Part shown: in pieces, positions 7,861 to 15,953 of the stretch
How the letters are laid out: each line of letters starts with the position of its first letter
Numbering within the stretch: position 1 is the stretch's first letter
Source of the DNA: Planctomycetota bacterium
Lineage (GTDB): Bacteria > Planctomycetota > Phycisphaerae > Sedimentisphaerales > Anaerobacaceae
Assembly: GCA_013349615.1 (NCBI GenBank)
Contig: DUZJ01000011.1
Coordinates: 1 to 59,227, forward strand
DNA length: 59,227 nucleotides
Reading direction: 5' to 3'
Made by a program: the position numbers and the translations under genes
The notes under the pieces: generated by a model
What the model was told of the DNA's origin: nothing
The model's database searches: none
Seen by the model: only the letters and a program-made list of their open reading frames with translations

Positions 7861-8373
7861 TTAGAGTGTTCTTTTGTATTTGCGTTTTATGAGTGCAATT
7901 GCTGTTGCGGCGATGGCTTCGCCGGCGCCTATGTCGCCGAGGCCCTCGTTTGTCTTGGCCTTGATGTTGACGGCGTTAAAATCAACGCCAAGGAGACTTG
8001 CGATGCAGCGTTTTATCTGAGGTTTTACCGGCTCAAGCCGCGGCTCCTCGGCGTGTATTATTAAATCAATATTGACGATTTGCCAGCGTTGCTCTTCAAG
8101 CCGTTCCTTTACGATAACCAAAAGCTCCTTGCTGTCTGCGTCTTTGAACTGCGGGTCCGTATCTGGAAATAATGTCCCTATGTCGCCCATTCCGCTTGCG
8201 CCAAGCAGGGCGTCGATGACAGCGTGTAATGCGACATCGCCGTCGCTGTGTCCGGACAATCCATCCTCATCGGGCACATATACTCCGCCGAGCATCAGCC
8301 TGCGGTATTCAACTACGCTATGGATGTCGGTGCCGATTCCTGTTCGATATTCGTGGTCATGGTCCTCAATCAC
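7861..8373 (-). CDS. ispF: 2-C-methyl-D-erythritol 2,4-cyclodiphosphate synthase
   Basis: IspF closes the cyclodiphosphate ring in the MEP isoprenoid pathway, releasing CMP. The 170 residues show the metal site D16-x-H18 in GTDIH and H50 in the signature GHSDGDVALHAVIDALLG. The substrate loop DIGTLFPDTDPQFK and the C-terminal AKTNEGLGDIGAGEAIAA are also present. The ATG overlaps the last 4 bp of hisB (ATGA), so it is translationally coupled as the last gene of hisC-hisB-ispF. No ispD is fused or adjacent. Confidence 0.96.
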   Translation of the reverse strand: MIEDHDHEYRTGIGTDIHSVVEYRRLMLGGVYVPDEDGLSGHSDGDVALHAVIDALLGASGMGDIGTLFPDTDPQFKDADSKELLVIVKERLEEQRWQIVNIDLIIHAEEPRLEPVKPQIKRCIASLLGVDFNAVNIKAKTNEGLGDIGAGEAIAATAIALIKRKYKRTL

Positions 8374-8954
8374 AATAGTCCCTTTGTGCTGGGGACATCC
8401 GTGCCAACGATTCCGACTGCTGCCGCAAGGGCCTGGCCCAATCCTTTGAAAATGGCCTCAGCTATGTGATGACTGTTTGTGCCATAGGGTACGTTTATAT
8501 GCAGATTGAATTTTCCGTTATTCGAGAAGCTGCGGAGCATCTCTTCAAGGCACTCGACGTCGAAGTCGCCGATTTTATCCGTTCGATATTCAACGTTATA
8601 CACACAGCTCGGCCTGCCTGACAAATCTACCGACACGTTGGCCAAGGCGTCCTCCATAGGCACGGAACTATGGCCGTACCTGGCAATCCCTTTTTTATCG
8701 CCAAGACTTTTGAGCAGACATTCGCCGAGGCATATTGCGACGTCTTCGACCGTATGGTGAGCATCGACATTCAAATCGCCCTTAGCTTTAACAACAAGGT
8801 CGATTTTGCCGTGCTTGCTGAAGTGCGTGAGCATGTGGTCTAAAAAACCGATGCCGGTATCAATCTCATATTTGCCGGCACCATCGAGGTTAAGCTCAAC
8901 CGCGACGTCAGTTTCTTTCGTTTTTCTATGAATCTTTGCAGTTCTGTCTGCCAT
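8370..8954 (-). CDS. hisB: Imidazoleglycerol-phosphate dehydratase
   Basis: This is the manganese enzyme of the sixth step of histidine synthesis, giving imidazole acetol phosphate. The 194-residue monofunctional form lacks the HAD phosphatase domain seen in enterobacterial HisB. Signature elements are GIGFLDHMLTHFSKHG, DAHHTVEDVAICLG and the C-terminal GTNSHHIAEAIFKGLG. It begins 10 bp after hisC and overlaps ispF by 4 bp. Confidence 0.97.
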   Translation of the reverse strand: MADRTAKIHRKTKETDVAVELNLDGAGKYEIDTGIGFLDHMLTHFSKHGKIDLVVKAKGDLNVDAHHTVEDVAICLGECLLKSLGDKKGIARYGHSSVPMEDALANVSVDLSGRPSCVYNVEYRTDKIGDFDVECLEEMLRSFSNNGKFNLHINVPYGTNSHHIAEAIFKGLGQALAAAVGIVGTDVPSTKGLL

Positions 8955-8964
8955 AAGAATCCTC

Positions 8965-10023
8965 TTAACCTGATAAGATTTCCTTCAAAGCCGAAATCAG
9001 TTTATCGTTTTGTTCACTGGTGCCAACGGTTATTCTCAGTTTGTCGCTAAGTCCGGGCAAGTCAAAGTACCTCACATAAATATTGCGTTCGACTAATTTA
9101 TCATAGATTTCGCCGGCTTTGCGTTCTTTGCTTTTTGCAAGTACGAAATTTGCGTAACCTGCCGGGACTTCGAACTTTAATTCTCTAAGGTGTTCGGTCA
9201 ATCTTTCACGGTCTTTCTTTACTTTTTCGACATTTTCTGCAAAATACTTTTGGTCTTTTATTGCTGCGGCGGCAAGGGCGACAGCAACGGCATCGACATT
9301 ATACGAATCCTTGAGCTTCATAAGAGAGGCTATCAAAGGCGGCTGGGCAATCGCATATCCGAAACGCAGCCCCGCAAGTGAATATCCCTTGCTCATTGAG
9401 CGCAGTATAATCACGTTATCAAAATCTTTAACCAGGCGTATGCAATTGTCTTCGGCAAAATCCACATAGGCCTCATCAATCAGCAGTACGCCGTCCAATT
9501 CATCGGCCAAGGAAGCCATCTCGTCCACACCTATAAAAGTCGCGCTGGGTGCATTAGGATTACAAACAATGGTCAAAGCAGCACCGGCGGCAGCTAATTT
9601 GGGCGGCAGGTTAAACTCGCTGTCGAATGGGAGCTCCATCACCTCGCAATTTTGCAGATTGGCCAGCACCGGATAAAGTGAATACGTGGGGACAGGGTAT
9701 GCAGCCGGTCTGTCCTCGTCGCAAAATGCACGCAAAGCGATAGTGAGCAATTCGTCTCCACCGTTACAGCACATAATATTGTCAGGTGAGACGCCGTGAA
9801 CCTGGGCTGCCGCCTGTCGGAATTCGTCTCCTGTCGGGTCGGGGTATCGGCGAAGCTGTTCTGCGTTAATTTCGGCCAGCACCTTCATTACAGCGGGTGA
9901 AGGTGGATAGGGATTTTCATTGGTGTTCAGCTTCAGCACGTCCGTCTGCTTCGGCTGAAAGCCCGGCTCGTAACCCTTTACCTGTTCAATGTTGTCCCGA
10001 AAATATCCCATAATCTGCTCCAA
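8965..10023 (-). CDS. hisC: Histidinol-phosphate aminotransferase
   Basis: This PLP enzyme converts imidazole acetol phosphate and glutamate to histidinol phosphate. The 352 residues follow the class I/II fold. LNTNENPYPPSP is at the N terminus, the PLP-binding NAPSA follows, then LLIDEAYVDF and the Schiff-base lysine K212 in RSMSKGYSLAGLRFG. The C-terminal substrate arginine lies in KLRITVGTSEQN. It is the first gene of the hisC-hisB-ispF unit, so no other his genes are local. Confidence 0.95.
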   Translation of the reverse strand: MEQIMGYFRDNIEQVKGYEPGFQPKQTDVLKLNTNENPYPPSPAVMKVLAEINAEQLRRYPDPTGDEFRQAAAQVHGVSPDNIMCCNGGDELLTIALRAFCDEDRPAAYPVPTYSLYPVLANLQNCEVMELPFDSEFNLPPKLAAAGAALTIVCNPNAPSATFIGVDEMASLADELDGVLLIDEAYVDFAEDNCIRLVKDFDNVIILRSMSKGYSLAGLRFGYAIAQPPLIASLMKLKDSYNVDAVAVALAAAAIKDQKYFAENVEKVKKDRERLTEHLRELKFEVPAGYANFVLAKSKERKAGEIYDKLVERNIYVRYFDLPGLSDKLRITVGTSEQNDKLISALKEILSG

Positions 10024-10130
10024 ACAAATTACAGCCCCAGATTATACGGATTTTTGGCGGAAGTAAAAGAGAAGATTTTGTGATATTTACGAGACAATAA
10101 GTAAGTTATCAACTCTTTGTGCGAAAGAAT

Positions 10131-10982
10131 CTATTTTTGGCAGTAGTCAATGAGACGTGCGATTTCTCTGCGGAGGTCCCTTCGGTGGACAATCATATCG
10201 ACGAAGCCGTGCTCTAACATAAATTCAGCGGTCTGAAAACCTTCGGGCAGCTCTACCTTTATGGTTTCGGCAATTGTGCGAGGCCCTGCAAAACCAATCA
10301 AGGCACCCGGCTCAGCAATTATACAATCGCCTAACATTGCAAAGCTGGCCGTTACGCCGCCGGTGGTGGGGTCGGTCAAAACTGAAATGAAAAGTCCCCC
10401 AGCCTCGTCGAATTTGGCTAACGCCGCAGAAGTTTTTGCCATCTGCCCCAGTGAGACGACTCCCTCGTGCATCCTTGCTCCGCCGGAGCAGCTAACTACC
10501 ACTAATGGCAGTCTCTCGTCCATCGCCATGTCAACGGCGGCGCAAAACTTTTCGCCAACGACAAAGCCCATAGAGCCCATGAGGAAATTCGGCTCCATGA
10601 CCGCCAAGATAACACGCCTTCCCTTTATAAATGCCTTTCCGATGAGCATAGCCTCCTTTGCGCCGGATTTTTTCTCGCCGGCCTTTAGACGCTGCTTATA
10701 AGTTGTGCCTCTGAACTTGAAGCCGAGGGGGTCATAGGTCTTCAAATCGCCAAGAACCTGCTGAAAGGAATCCTTATCAAGCAGATACTTAATCCTGGTC
10801 GCTGCTTCAATTCTGAAATGATGATTGCATTCTGGACAGACATTTAGATTTTTCTCAACAGTGCTTTTATAGAGCATGTGCTCACAGGCCGGACACCGTA
10901 CCCAGAGACCTTCGGGCATCTCTTTGCGCGGCTTCAACGAAAAACCGTTCCATTTGGATTTTACTTCTTCGGCCATAGCCAT
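10131..10982 (-). CDS. accD: Acetyl-CoA carboxylase carboxyltransferase subunit beta
   Basis: AccD pairs with AccA to transfer CO2 from biotin to acetyl-CoA, making malonyl-CoA for fatty acid synthesis. The 283 residues start with the four-Cys zinc ribbon (C30, C33, C49, C52). The crotonase-like core follows, with GSMGFVVGEKF, SGGARMHEG and the TDPTTGGVTASFAMLGD oxyanion region. Met3 is an alternative start. accA is not adjacent. Confidence 0.96.
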   Translation of the reverse strand: MAMAEEVKSKWNGFSLKPRKEMPEGLWVRCPACEHMLYKSTVEKNLNVCPECNHHFRIEAATRIKYLLDKDSFQQVLGDLKTYDPLGFKFRGTTYKQRLKAGEKKSGAKEAMLIGKAFIKGRRVILAVMEPNFLMGSMGFVVGEKFCAAVDMAMDERLPLVVVSCSGGARMHEGVVSLGQMAKTSAALAKFDEAGGLFISVLTDPTTGGVTASFAMLGDCIIAEPGALIGFAGPRTIAETIKVELPEGFQTAEFMLEHGFVDMIVHRRDLRREIARLIDYCQK

Positions 10983-11153
10983 AACATTCCATCAATGATG
11001 AGATAATTTTATCATAAATTTACAGATATTGCCATAAAAATTAGCACACCATATCAGAGCAAATCAACGAAAACGGTGTTTGAGCCAGTAAAACAGGCCG
11101 CGAAATGACTTTTTTATAGATCCCTCGGCTCCTTCGATATTACTCAGGACAGG

Positions 11154-11216
11154 TACGCTTGGAATGACAGGAGAAATACGCTTGGAATGACAGGGGAAAT
11201 ACGCTCGGAATTACAA
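11154..11216. repeat. 23-bp tandem repeat (tacgcttggaatgacag...)
   Basis: Two full 23-bp units (11154-11176 and 11177-11199) differ at one or two bases. A partial third follows (11200-11216). The ggaatgacag core resembles ends of interspersed repeats elsewhere in the window. Confidence 0.75.
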
Positions 11217-11248
11217 TCTCTTTATTAGAGGATTTGAACCGAAAGGTT

Positions 11249-11313
11249 AAAAAGCAATTCGCCGAGCATGCCGTGCCTATCTTCGAAAGACAGTTAACAG
11301 CATGCCCGGCGAA
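11249..11313 (-). terminator. Stem-loop downstream of the tubulin-like gene
   Basis: The arms ttcgccgagcatgc (11258-11271) and gcatgcccggcgaa (11300-11313) pair over 14 positions with one mismatch. On the minus strand the stem is followed by gcttttta, so it may terminate the upstream gene. The 28-nt loop is long for an intrinsic terminator. Confidence 0.45.
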
Positions 11314-11345
11314 CTTAATTGCCAAGCACGGGTCGCTTGATTAAC

Positions 11346-13160
11346 TTAACCAACCTCAACAGCCATGCGACTCTTGAGCTCTTCAAGCCGAGATTTACAA
11401 GTTTCCATGCCTCCGATAATCGTGTAGACCCTAACGGATTCCCTTCCATCTTCATATATCCCTCGATGAATGGTGGCCTCGCCTGTTATCTCAGACAAAT
11501 TATCAAACGCATAGTCAATGTTGTCCTGCAAGCCTTTGACGCTCGCCATTAATTTTTTCCCGGCGACCACTACGCAACCAGCCAGTTTTGCAGTCGTTAA
11601 ATCGAAACCGCCTGCAAGCAGCGTCTTGCCAAGGTTCTTTTTGACGGCCTGCGATATTGCAAACTTGTCCTGAAATCTGTTCACTTTGGTCAGGCCCATT
11701 ATGGCACATCCGCCGGCCTCCATAATGCTGTGATAATCTACAGGGTCAAAGGAGGTATAGCGGCTGCTCAAGGCACTGAGCCTGTTGAATATATCAAACA
11801 GACCTGAGACAGTGCTGTTTATGCTGGGCCAGAATGACCTTACTGTCATTCCCGGATACATCTTGTTAATTTTGTCATTGTCAATGAAGATGAGAGGCGA
11901 TATTTCCCCAGCGGCGGCCATTTTACTTAAATCAGTGGCCACTTTCCAGGCATTCTCAGCTACCTTTGGCGAACTTGCTTCGCCGACGGTGGGTAAAGTC
12001 ATAACAACGCCAACCTTCGTGTCCGGGTTTGGCAGGCCAATATATCGAGCATAGCTTTTACAGATTTCGACCAAGCCTTGTGCACTTCCACCACCTGTTC
12101 CACCACCGGCACCAAAGGAAATCATGAGGTGGTCCACCTCAGCGCCAAATGTCTGGCGGGTCAAGTGCAAAATTTCCTGCTGATATTGCTGTACGGCATT
12201 CTGACCTCTTCCCATATCCTTACCTGCACCCTTTTCGCCCATGTCCATGAGGAACTTTTGATTTTCGGGAATATCGAGCAAATCCAAATCATGGTGAGTG
12301 GTATTAATGGCCAATACCTTCTTATAGCCCAGGTCATAAAAAGACTTGACTAATCTTCCGCCGCACTGACCTGCACCAATCCAGGCATATCGTGTAGAAC
12401 CCTTGATCCGGTCCTTAATGCCGCTCTCGAGCGAAATATGTGGCTCATACTGCTCCAAGTCTAACTGGGGCAGGAGCCAGGCGTTGAAATCAAATTGACC
12501 CTTTTGCGTTACGTGGCTTCGTCTTTGGGTGGCTTTCCTCGCGGGTTTTGTAGTTGTCTGCGCCTTCGGTGTTACATGCTCGGTGGGTGCCGGGCGTTTC
12601 GGAACTACGGTCTTTCTGGTTACCGTTGCCTTCGGTGCCGTGTGCCTCTTGGCTGTCGTGCGTTTCCTTGTGGTTGTTTTTGCCTTGGGTGTTGCGTGTC
12701 TCTTGGCTGTCGTGCGCTTCCTTGTGGTTGTTTTTGCCTTGGGTGTTGCGTGCCTCTTGGCTGTCGTGCGCTTCCTTGTGGTTGTTTTTGCCTTGGGTGT
12801 TGCGTGCCTCTTGGCTGTCGTGCGCTTCCTTGTGGTTGTTTTTGCCTTGGGTGTTGCGTGCCTCTTGGTTGTCGTGCGCTTCCTTGTGGTTGTTTTTGCC
12901 TTGGGTGTTGCGTGCCTCTTGGCTGTCGTGCGCTTCCTTGCCGTGGACTTCTTTCCTGCCTTTGCCTTGGGTGTCGCGTGCCTCTTGGCTGTCGTGCGCT
13001 TCCTTGCCGTGGACTTTTTGCCTGCCTTTGCCTTTGGCGTTGCACGCCTCTTGGCTGTCGTGCGCTTCTTAGCAGTTGGCTTTCTGCTCGCCTTAGCCTT
13101 CTTCGAGGCAGGCCTTTTTCCAGTTGCCCTTTTTTTAGTTTTAGCTGATCTTTTTGCCAT
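11346..13160 (-). CDS. FtsZ/tubulin-like GTPase with N-terminal histone-H1-like tail
   Basis: The 604 residues have two very different halves. Residues 1-222 are almost only Lys, Arg, Ala, Thr, Pro and His in tandem units of the KRTTAKRHATPKAK type, as in histone H1 C-terminal tails and bacterial H1-like proteins; no acidic residue appears before about 193. Residues about 258-600 are a tubulin/FtsZ-fold GTPase. T1 is GAGQCGG (about 262-268), a T3-like GAGKDMGR follows, and T4 is GAGGGTGGG (about 350-358). The T7-like FDPVDY carries both acidic residues (D472, D475) needed to activate the neighbouring subunit's GTP. Start ATG 13160 has GGGAG 8 bp upstream; the TTG five codons earlier is unlikely. 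A polymer-forming GTPase that also binds DNA is the natural inference. Confidence 0.88.
   Translation of the reverse strand: MAKRSAKTKKRATGKRPASKKAKASRKPTAKKRTTAKRRATPKAKAGKKSTARKRTTAKRHATPKAKAGKKSTARKRTTAKRHATPKAKTTTRKRTTTKRHATPKAKTTTRKRTTAKRHATPKAKTTTRKRTTAKRHATPKAKTTTRKRTTAKRHATPKAKTTTRKRTTAKRHTAPKATVTRKTVVPKRPAPTEHVTPKAQTTTKPARKATQRRSHVTQKGQFDFNAWLLPQLDLEQYEPHISLESGIKDRIKGSTRYAWIGAGQCGGRLVKSFYDLGYKKVLAINTTHHDLDLLDIPENQKFLMDMGEKGAGKDMGRGQNAVQQYQQEILHLTRQTFGAEVDHLMISFGAGGGTGGGSAQGLVEICKSYARYIGLPNPDTKVGVVMTLPTVGEASSPKVAENAWKVATDLSKMAAAGEISPLIFIDNDKINKMYPGMTVRSFWPSINSTVSGLFDIFNRLSALSSRYTSFDPVDYHSIMEAGGCAIMGLTKVNRFQDKFAISQAVKKNLGKTLLAGGFDLTTAKLAGCVVVAGKKLMASVKGLQDNIDYAFDNLSEITGEATIHRGIYEDGRESVRVYTIIGGMETCKSRLEELKSRMAVEVG
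12666..12935 (-). repeat. Five 54-bp tandem units inside the H1-like tail
   Basis: Five consecutive 18-codon units ending in TTTR are nearly identical in DNA. They are flanked toward the N terminus by related 22-codon units ending in KKSTAR and on the other side by one degenerate unit. Such arrays expand and contract by slippage, so tail length probably varies among strains. Confidence 0.9.
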
Positions 13161-13188
13161 TTTTACATCTCCCAATTAAATTATGTTT

Positions 13189-13204
13189 TTAACAAGCTTG
13201 TTAA
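13189..13204. promoter_or_regulatory. Perfect 16-bp palindrome upstream of the tubulin-like gene
   Basis: TTAACAAGCTTGTTAA is a perfect 16-bp palindrome 28 bp before the start codon. Its position and symmetry suit a repressor operator. A clear -35/-10 pair around it is not evident. Confidence 0.55.
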
Positions 13205-13832
13205 TTTTCAACTTTTCTACTACTTTCGACTTAACACGGGCGGTTTTGCAATCGCTGGTTTTTATCGGCTATTAGAGTCGAGGACATAATTTCTTTTTTT
13301 TTCAAAAAAGCCGTTTTTCAGAAATATCCCGTATGAAATGCCAAATCAAATAATGAGACGCTGAATGAGTTTACATAGGCCGACAACAAAATAGCCCCCT
13401 AAAGCAGTCAGAAAACGAAACGTGTCGGAATTTCTGCGGTTAATCAGCTTTGTGTAGTCGAAGGCCACAACAGACTGTCCGAAAAATACACGGAAAAATG
13501 CCGGCAATAACAAACATCCGATAACTTCTCGTATGGAATGAAGAATACATCCTCCGGAGCTAACGGATAAAGACTCCCTAAACCGGACTCGTGCGAAATG
13601 CCAGTTTGACGGCAAAAGAAACCAGAGACTAATAAACGGCACCTGTTTTTAAGTTATTTACAGGCAACGAGCCATTCCCAAGGACATTCGGCTGAGCTCA
13701 GTCGAAGCCCTGCGTTTGAGGCTGCCACCCATCAAATTAAATGTTGCAAAAAATTAGGTAGAAACAAAGCTCGAAATAAATATGGACCTGGGGTCCTATA
13801 TAAACCTGGACATACATCTGGAATGCACGAGA
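13205..13832. other. Intergenic region without convincing genes
   Basis: This region separates rpe from the tubulin-like gene. A 98-codon minus frame (13346-13642) lacks a ribosome site and family features. An interspersed-repeat word (ctgagctcagtcgaag) lies at about 13692-13707. A small ggacc/ggtcc palindrome near 13783 has no T-run. Confidence 0.5.
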
Positions 13833-14513
13833 CTATCCAAGGGGGCAGGCATCTCGAATTGCGTTTATTGCAGCGATACGGTCGGATTTTGAAAATATTG
13901 CGCTGCCGACTACAAGGGTGTCAGCACCGAAAGAAACCACTATCGGCGTGGTGTCAGGGTCTATTCCGCCATCGACTTCGATTCTTATTTCGGGGCCGAC
14001 AATTTCCCTTATTCGTCTAACCTTTTTTGCGGCCTCGGGCATAAACTTCTGCCCGCCAAAACCCGGCCGCACCGTCATCACCAGGACCATATCGCAAAGC
14101 GGGGCGATTTTCTCTACCGCCTCGACGGGCGTTTCGGGATTGAGGCATATCCCGGCAGTGCACCCTAAATTGTGTAATGTGTCGATAAGTATTTGCGGCT
14201 GGTCGGCCACTTCGATATGAAATGTTATGTGGTTTGCGCCGGCTTCAACAAAGGCTTTAGCATATTTATCAGGCTCACTTATCATCAAGTGAGCGTCGAA
14301 AACAAGACTGCTGTACTTGCGAAGCTTTGCAATGACCGGCGGTCCAATCGTGATATTCGGCACGAAGTGGCCGTCCATAACGTCCAGATGCACGATACTG
14401 GCGCCAGCCGACTCAACCACAGCTATCTCGTCAGCCAACCGTGCAAAGTCGGCACTCAGTATCGACGGCGCAATCTCAATTGTTCCCGCTTTAGGTAATC
14501 GCAAATCGGACAT
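13833..14513 (-). CDS. rpe: Ribulose-phosphate 3-epimerase
   Basis: Rpe interconverts ribulose-5-phosphate and xylulose-5-phosphate in the pentose phosphate or Calvin pathways. The 226-residue TIM barrel has the opening IAPSILSADFARL, the metal ligands H42 and D44 in VHLDVMDGHFVPNIT, and DAHLMI. VMTVRPGFGGQKF and the acid VDGGI near the C terminus follow. It is the last gene of the gap-pgk-rpe block, 62 bp after pgk. Confidence 0.96.
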   Translation of the reverse strand: MSDLRLPKAGTIEIAPSILSADFARLADEIAVVESAGASIVHLDVMDGHFVPNITIGPPVIAKLRKYSSLVFDAHLMISEPDKYAKAFVEAGANHITFHIEVADQPQILIDTLHNLGCTAGICLNPETPVEAVEKIAPLCDMVLVMTVRPGFGGQKFMPEAAKKVRRIREIVGPEIRIEVDGGIDPDTTPIVVSFGADTLVVGSAIFSKSDRIAAINAIRDACPLG

Positions 14514-14575
14514 AAGGCAGGCTCTTTTGATATCTGGTCTTGAACTCGTTAATTTTGAACTTCGAATCGTGAAGT

Positions 14576-15814
14576 CTATTTTTCATCGAGGATTTCGAGA
14601 CACTTAAATTTCTTTCCCTCTAAAAATTCAAGTGACGCCCCGCCGCCGGTGGAAATATGACTTATCTGTTCTTCGAGGCCAAGGTTCTTGACGGCACTTG
14701 CACTGTCACCGCCTCCGATTATACTGCGTGCGCCTTTCTCCGTAGCCTCGGCGACTGCTGAAGCAACGACCTTTGTTCCTTCATCAAAAGGCGGTATTTC
14801 AAAAACGCCCATCGGGCCGTTCCAGACAATGGTTCTGGCATCGTTAAGCTTTTCGGCAAAAAGCTTTCTGCTTTCGGGGCCGATATCAACACCCTGCCAA
14901 TCAGGTTCAATATCACCATCAATAACTTTATTCTCAGCGCCGACTTTTAACTCGTGTGCAACTACGGTATCAACCGGAAAAACCATTTCGCAGCCAGCGT
15001 CTTTTGCCTGTTCAACCAGCTCGGCAGCTTTATCAAGAAAATCATCTTCGCATAAGCTCTTTCCGACGGCGCGGCCATCGGCCTTGAAGAACGTATAGGC
15101 CATCGCGCCGCCAATCAGTATGCAGTCAACCTTGTCGAGAAGATTTTCAATTACACCTATCTTGTCGGAGACCTTCGCTCCACCTAAAATTGCTACGAAG
15201 GGTTTTTCAGGATTACTGAGCGTCTTGCCCAGGAATTTTAGCTCCTTTTCGATTAAAAACCCGATGACCTTAGGCTTGCCTTCCATAACCGTCGGAACGG
15301 TATACATCGAAGCGTTGTCCCTGTGTGCGGTTCCGAAGGCATCGTCCACATAGATATCCGCCATATCGGCAAGCTCTTTTGCAAAGTTGTCCTTGGCCTC
15401 TCTCAACTGCGTATCCTCTTTTGCAGCTTTGTCCTTTATGGTTTCTTCCTTGTGGAAGCGCAGGTTCTCAAGCAGCATACAGTCACCCGGCTTAAGAGCC
15501 TGCGCTTTGTCTTTTGTCTCAGAACCAATACAATCGTCAGCGAAAATAACGTCGGCTCCCAGAAGCTGCGACAATCTCTGGGCTACCGGCGCCAAAGACA
15601 ACTTCTCATACCTCTTGCCCTTGGGCCGGCCAAGATGGCTCATAAGAATCAATGCACCGCCGCGCTCCAGGATGCTCTTTATAGTCGGCAATGCCTTAAC
15701 GATTCGGTCATCGCTTGTAATGTTGCAGGCATCATCCAAGGGCACATTAAAATCACACCTCATTAATACCTTCTTGTCCTGTACATCGATATCAGCAACG
15801 GTTTTTTTGGCCAT
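14576..15814 (-). CDS. pgk: Phosphoglycerate kinase
   Basis: Pgk transfers phosphate between 1,3-bisphosphoglycerate and ADP. The product is 412 residues, a normal length. The N-terminal RCDFNVPLD and SHLGRPKG bind the triose. The hinge and nucleotide domain include GGAKVSDKIGVIENLL and WNGPMGVFE, and the GGGDSA loop lies near the C terminus. It sits between gap and rpe on the same strand. Confidence 0.97.
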   Translation of the reverse strand: MAKKTVADIDVQDKKVLMRCDFNVPLDDACNITSDDRIVKALPTIKSILERGGALILMSHLGRPKGKRYEKLSLAPVAQRLSQLLGADVIFADDCIGSETKDKAQALKPGDCMLLENLRFHKEETIKDKAAKEDTQLREAKDNFAKELADMADIYVDDAFGTAHRDNASMYTVPTVMEGKPKVIGFLIEKELKFLGKTLSNPEKPFVAILGGAKVSDKIGVIENLLDKVDCILIGGAMAYTFFKADGRAVGKSLCEDDFLDKAAELVEQAKDAGCEMVFPVDTVVAHELKVGAENKVIDGDIEPDWQGVDIGPESRKLFAEKLNDARTIVWNGPMGVFEIPPFDEGTKVVASAVAEATEKGARSIIGGGDSASAVKNLGLEEQISHISTGGGASLEFLEGKKFKCLEILDEK

Positions 15815-15831
15815 TTTCTTACCTCGATTTC

Positions 15832-15948
15832 TTTACCGCCGAGCTCGCCGAGGACGCAGAGATTTTTAATATTTCATTTCCGTACAACTTATGCCGTTTT
15901 CCTTTTATTCTGTTTTTCCTCTGCGCTCCCGGCGTTCTCGGCGGTAAA
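15832..15948. repeat. 30-bp inverted repeat between gap and pgk
   Basis: The arms 15832-15861 and 15919-15948 are about 85-90 percent reverse complementary. They share tttaccgccgag and ctcggcggtaaa ends and enclose 57 bp. The words (accgc...gcagag) belong to the same family as 55048-55077 and the ctctgcg fragment near 4458. It could fold in the gap-pgk transcript and affect relative expression. Confidence 0.75.
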
Positions 15949-15953
15949 TTTTT

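Larger units (their letters stand above)
10983..11345. other. Intergenic region with a tandem repeat and a stem-loop
   Basis: There is no coding potential beyond a 61-codon frame made of the repeat itself. It contains a 23-bp tandem repeat (11154-11216) and a long imperfect stem-loop just after the tubulin-like gene, both listed separately. Confidence 0.55.

Noticed and set aside
11225..11260. Possible tRNA T-loop (ggttcaaatcc on the minus strand)
   Set aside because: The flanking five bases do not pair and no acceptor, D or anticodon arm can be built.
12666..12935. CRISPR-like array
   Set aside because: Units are contiguous 54-bp coding repeats without unique spacers.
12495..13148. Long plus-strand frames opposite the H1-like tail (Cys/Leu/Phe/Val-rich)
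   Set aside because: They are mirror readings of a biased Lys/Arg/Thr/Ala repeat; the minus frame has the GTPase domain and ribosome site.
13346..13642. 98-codon minus-strand frame
   Set aside because: No ribosome site, no family features; composition like translated intergenic DNA.
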